A stretch of 64,000 bases of DNA from Sanguinoderma infundibulare. Its lineage: Eukaryota; Basidiomycota; Agaricomycetes; Polyporales; Polyporaceae. This document shows positions 60,141 to 64,000 of the stretch, in pieces. Numbering within the stretch: position 1 is the stretch's first letter; the number at the start of each line of letters is the position of its first letter. The DNA is taken from contig JAVLRN010000002.1 in the NCBI GenBank assembly GCA_032821775.1, forward strand, positions 2,480,001 through 2,544,000. The letters run 5' to 3'. The notes beneath the pieces are model-generated. The model was not told the DNA's origin. It ran no database searches and was given only the letters and a program-made list of their open reading frames with translations. A program made the position numbers and the translations under genes.

Positions 60141-61834
60141 ATGGGTGTCCTCGATATCGTTCCCGTATGTACTCCCATCTGCCTTCCACATCTTCATCTC
60201 GCCTACTAGATCTCATCTCTCGCCAATCTAGCCCGGCGTTCTCACTGGCGACAACGTCCGCAAGCTCTTCGAGTACGCAAAGGAGCACCAGGCACGCTTC
60301 CTTCTCCTTCGACCATCCCTCCTTCGCTTACTTAACCACTCCATCCATAGTTCGCCATCCCTGTATGTCCCTCGCTCATTTTTCATGTCTTTTCTCCCCC
60401 ACTTACCCCCATAACCCTCCCATCGTACCATCCCTAGGCTATCGTAAGTTCCTCCCCTCCATCCATCTTCCCATCCGCTTCAACCCGTTTCCTCTCAAGA
60501 ATGTCACCTCTTCCTCTGTCGCCAACTCTGTCCTTGAGGCTGCTCGGTGCGTTCCCCTCCCCCCGCTTTTTCTCCACCTCCTCATCTTCCTATAGCGACA
60601 TCAAGGCGCCCATCATCATCCAGGTCTCCCAGGGTGGTGCCGCCTTCTTTGCCGGCAAGGGCCTACCCAACGACAAGCAGCAGGCATCCATTGCCGGTGC
60701 CATTGCCGCAGCCCACCACGTCCGCACTGTAGCAAAGGAATATGGCGTGTGCGTTTCCTCTTTCCCTCCTTCCGTTCCGCCTCCGTCTCTTATCACATGT
60801 CTCTCCCCCCATTCCTTCTATTCCCGACCTCACCGCTCTCACTTCCTCTCCCAGCCCTGTCGTTCTCCACTCGGATCACTGCGCAAAGAAGCTTCTCCCT
60901 TGGTTCGATGGCATGCTCAAGGCCGACGAGGAATACTTCGCACAGCACCAGGAGCCTCTCTTCTCCTCTCACATGCTTGATCTCTCCGAGGAGTCAAAGG
61001 AGGAAAACATCCAGACGTGTGTCAAGTACTTGAAGCGCATGGCTCCCCTTGGCATCTGGCTCGAGATGGAGATTGGTATCACCGGCGGTGAGGAGGACGG
61101 CGTAGACAACACTGGTGTCGACAACGCCCGCCTCTACACCCAGCCCGAGGACATCTGGGACGTCTACTCGGCCCTCTCTCAGGTCACCCCCAACTTCTCC
61201 ATCGCCGCTGCCTTCGGCAATGTCCACGGCGTCTACAAGCCCGGAAACGTCAAACTTCACCCCGAGCTCCTCAACAAGCACCAGCTCTACGCCGAACAGA
61301 AGGTCGCCGGTGGCAAGAAGAAGCCCCTCTTCCTCGTCTTCCACGGCGGCTCCGGCTCCACAAAGGACGAGATCAAGACCGCCGTCCAGAACGGCGTCGT
61401 CAAGATGAACGTCGACACCGACACCCAGTGGGCATACCTTTGCGGCGTTCGCGTATGTGCCTCTTTACACCATCCAGCCACGCGATTGGGCAGTGCTGAT
61501 TGCCGTAAGCGATGTCTAGGACTTTGTGCAGACCAAGGCCGGATATTTGCAATCCCAAGTCGGCAACCCCGAGGGTGCTGATAAGCCCAACAAGAAGGTG
61601 CGTGCGACTGGTCGATGACGCCACGCAAGGCACAGGCGTTGACGGATGATGGCGGGTGGCTACACGCGTTTGCAGTACTACGACCCACGTGTGTGGGTGC
61701 GCGAGGGCGAGAAGACACTTGTGGACCGTGTCAAGGAAGCGAACGCTGATCTTGGGAACACGAGTGAGTACCTTGGGCTTGACAGCTCGGGCGCCCGTTG
61801 CGATGTTAACTTGTTTCGCGCAGACCGCTTGTGA
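60141..61834 (+). CDS. FBA1: Fructose-bisphosphate aldolase, class II
   Basis: Zinc-dependent cleavage of fructose-1,6-bisphosphate in glycolysis, cytosolic. Model join(60141..60164,60232..60291,60351..60362,60438..60443,60500..60546,60596..60748,60855..61452,61520..61597,61676..61763,61824..61834), 358 residues, phases closed. Zinc and catalytic residues are visible: HSDHC (Asp108, His109), EMEIGITGGEEDGVDN, AFGNVHGVYKPGN, FHGGSGS, and NVDTDTQWA. The family sequence FAIPAINVTSSS is assembled from a 12-nt exon, a 6-nt exon (GCTATC) and the next exon, each with GT-AG borders. Intron 2 begins GC (CAG then GCACGC) because no GT donor keeps KEHQ joined to FAIP. The last exon codes only part of Asn, Arg and Leu. 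Confidence 0.95.
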
Positions 61835-62262
61835 TTCGAATCGGGGCGGTCGCCGATAAACCATGATGCAAGGACGGAGTCGTGCTTGTGTGGAGACGTA
61901 AAGGAACAAGAAAAAAGTGTAGCCGTAGGTAGACTGTATGTGTACAAGTGAATCGTTCTCGCCCTGGTGTTTCGAGGCATGACGTTTTGACGGTTGGACG
62001 TAAGCGATGTGCTGGATGTCGTACGCAATATTAAAACCGTGTCGGAACTCACCCGAGTGTGCAAATTCGCCGGGAGGTGCGGGCCTAGACTCGGAAGGCG
62101 AGCTGGTGACTTGCTGGTGTAGTCTGCGAGGAGGGGGCGATCGTGTCAAGTTGCCGGCAAGCACGCCATCGGAAGCGTTATATTTTAATTGGAGCAGGGT
62201 GAAGGAATCGCACGGTCAATTAGTCTGCATGCCGTTTGCCTCGGCAGTACTTGCCTCATGCC
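61835..62262. other. Intergenic interval
   Basis: Holds the 3' flank of FBA1 and the 5' flank of the dehydrogenase gene. No other feature is visible. Confidence 0.5.
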
Positions 62263-64000
62263 ATGTCAACCGAACACGCACCGGCCAACCTAACCTTGTC
62301 CGGGTCCCAAAGAGCCGTCCGCTGGTATCCCCCAGCGTACGACATCCGCGTGGAGGATGTGCCCGTGCCCCAGTTAGTAGTTAACCAATCGTCTCTGCAA
62401 CCGTCATCGCCACCTGCAGCTGCAAGCTGATCGATTCCCCTGCAAGGATCGTAGACGATGACGATGCGATCGTTAGAGTCAAAGTACGTGTTTAGTACTC
62501 GCTGGAATATCACACAGCTCAGCTCACTCCTTGCTCAGCTAGCAGGATTGTGCGGAAGCGATCTGCACATCTACAGAGGACACGAGGACGTCGATTCCAA
62601 GTGCGTCTTCTGCCTCTCTCCTTGTGTTTCTCAGCGCGCTGAACGTCCTCTGTCCAAAGTCTCATATGCGGACATGAGATCGTCGGGGAAGTCGTCGCCC
62701 TCGGCGCAAGCTTTCGCCCCGGTGCCTCTCCCCCACGGCCAGAACTCTACTCGACGCTCAAGATCGGCGACAAAGTCGTCTCCCCGTTCACCGTCTCCTG
62801 TGGCGAATGCCAGTATGTCTCTCCCAAGCACTCAGGCCAGTGTAGTACGCCCATGCGCTCAACAACCTCACATCATGCCATAGCTTCTGCCGACTCGGCT
62901 TCACATGCAGGTGCATACACTCTTGCCTCTTCGGCATCCCCGCCCTTCCGGGAGGCCAGGCGCAGTACGTCCGCATCCCCAAAGCGGGCGGGACGCTTTT
63001 CAACCTCGGCACCATAATACCCCCATCGCTTTCGAGCGCGCCCGGAGATCCGAGTTTGTCGAACGTATCCGACAGCTCCCTGCTGTTACTCGCAGACATC
63101 CTCCCGACGGGGGCCTTCGCTGCTACACAGGCACTTCAACATCCCAAGATCGCGACGATCCTTGCCGGCGCAGCTTATCCGTTTGACGGATTTGTCCCTC
63201 CTTCTGTAGTGCCAGGTGGCCAAACCGGCCTTCGGCCAGAAGACCGTACTCTTACCATCGGTGTTGTAGGGTTGGGACCCGTCGGTGTGGTAAGCCTTGG
63301 ACTGCTTGCGATTCAGTCCGCGTGCCAGCCAGGTTCGTTGATATTTTTGAACCTGGTAGTGCGCCGCTGTCTGTCTGCTCGACATCCTCTCGGGCCTCGG
63401 GGAACGCCAAGGTGTGGCATATCAAGTCATCGCCATCGATCCACTGGAGGCCCGTCGCACCAAGATGGAGGCGGTCTACAAGGCCATTCAACTCGTCGAG
63501 GGCGCGAAAGGTCCTCGACGCTTCACCGTTACCTCTGTCGACGAAGCCAGGAGGATTGCGGCGGACTGGACGGATGGTGCCGGATGCAACGCAGTTCTCG
63601 AGGTAACGCTTCTCAGTTTCGGTTTGCCGTGATGCGGTCCGCTGACCGTAAGGGCATCGTCGCAGGTCGTAGGAAACAACAGCGCGCTCACGCTGGCGTA
63701 CGACATTGTGCGACCGTTTGGAGTCATCAGCTCCGTCGGCGTCCATCAAGGACCCCCTCTCCCCTTCAACGGTCGCAGCGTTTACGATAAGAACGTTTCG
63801 TTCGACTTTGGCCGCTGTCCCGTCCGCGCGATGTTCCCCATCGCGCTGGAAATATTGCTGAAGCGCCAGGACGTGTTCGGAGGCGTCGGGGAGGAAGCGA
63901 GCTTGATCGAGAGGATCGTCTCGTTAGATCAAGCTCCGGAAGCGTACAAGGAGTTCGATAAGGGGAAGTGCGGAAAGATCCTATTCGATCCGTGGTTATG
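62263..64000 (+). CDS. Zinc-type alcohol/polyol dehydrogenase (partial, cut by window end)
   Basis: Medium-chain, NAD(P)-dependent dehydrogenase. Visible part join(62263..62372,62447..62483,62539..62600,62660..62812,62884..63289,63360..63602,63666..64000), about 448 residues, all phases closed; the frame is still open at the last base after a KILFDPWL stretch, typical of the C-terminal end, so only a few codons are missing. Catalytic zinc ligands: Cys in GLCGSDLHIYRGHE and His-Glu in CGHEIVGEV. Cysteines for a structural-zinc loop lie in CGECHFCRLGFTCRC. The Rossmann motif is IGVVGLGPVGVCAA. The insertion after the catalytic loop (residues 85-110) and NVSFDFGRCPVRAMF resemble fungal glutathione-independent formaldehyde or butanediol-type dehydrogenases. 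Substrate unknown. Confidence 0.9.

Overview
The window looks like chromosomal DNA of a filamentous basidiomycete, probably an Agaricomycete. The evidence is: intron-dense genes whose introns are mostly about 45-70 nt with GTRNGT donors and YAG acceptors; an intron-containing nuclear tRNA; a white-collar photoreceptor without a GATA zinc finger; HET-domain genes; a NADPH oxidase regulator; and a Fus3/Kss1-type MAP kinase. I rebuilt the main gene models by hand splicing. For most of them every exon phase closes and a known family is recovered, so those calls are firm. Sequences were not searched against any database.

Layout. Positions 1-2,200 hold transposon debris: a Tc1/mariner-like transposase fragment inside a large inverted repeat, and a second unexplained inverted repeat. 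A small two-exon gene of unknown function follows (2.6-3.3 kb). Then come three minus-strand genes: a Pos5-type NAD(H) kinase (5.1-6.5 kb), an Asteroid/XPG-like PIN protein (7.3-10.4 kb) and a Bud4/anillin-like PH protein (10.8-15.3 kb). A plus-strand gene of unknown function starts at 15.5 kb. The 17.8-19.4 kb interval is a gene graveyard: a HET-domain fragment fused to another broken coding region, which is split by a 300-bp element with terminal inverted repeats. Next are an intron-containing tRNA-Gln (19.9 kb), an aldo-keto reductase (20.2-21.6 kb), an intact HET-domain gene (22.3-24.3 kb) and an OPT-family oligopeptide transporter (26.2-28.7 kb).

The second half is denser in conserved genes: noxR (29.2-32.2 kb, with a 1.2-kb first intron), a Drs2-type P4-ATPase with 22 exons (34.9-40.1 kb), a head-to-head pair of BTB-like genes of which one is damaged (40.6-44.2 kb), an MCM10 pseudogene (45.7-46.7 kb), a CCCH zinc-finger gene divergent from a Fus3/Kss1-type MAPK (47.4-51.8 kb), an unresolved coding fragment (52-53 kb), a mitochondrial pyruvate dehydrogenase kinase-type gene (53.9-55.8 kb), a WC-1 LOV/PAS blue-light receptor gene (56.3-59.4 kb) divergent from class II fructose-bisphosphate aldolase (60.1-61.8 kb), and a zinc alcohol/polyol dehydrogenase cut by the window end.

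How they fit together. This is ordinary eukaryotic gene order, not an operon. Several genes belong to fungal development and environmental sensing (WC-1, MAPK, noxR, Bud4-like, flippase), but nothing in the sequence shows that they are co-regulated beyond two short divergent promoters. I did not find a clearly undescribed system. The strongest unusual signals are in gene architecture (6-, 12- and 18-nt exons, three GC-AG introns, one 1.2-kb intron), in the damaged HET locus with its 300-bp element, in the frame-broken MCM10 copy, and in three coding regions I could not assign.
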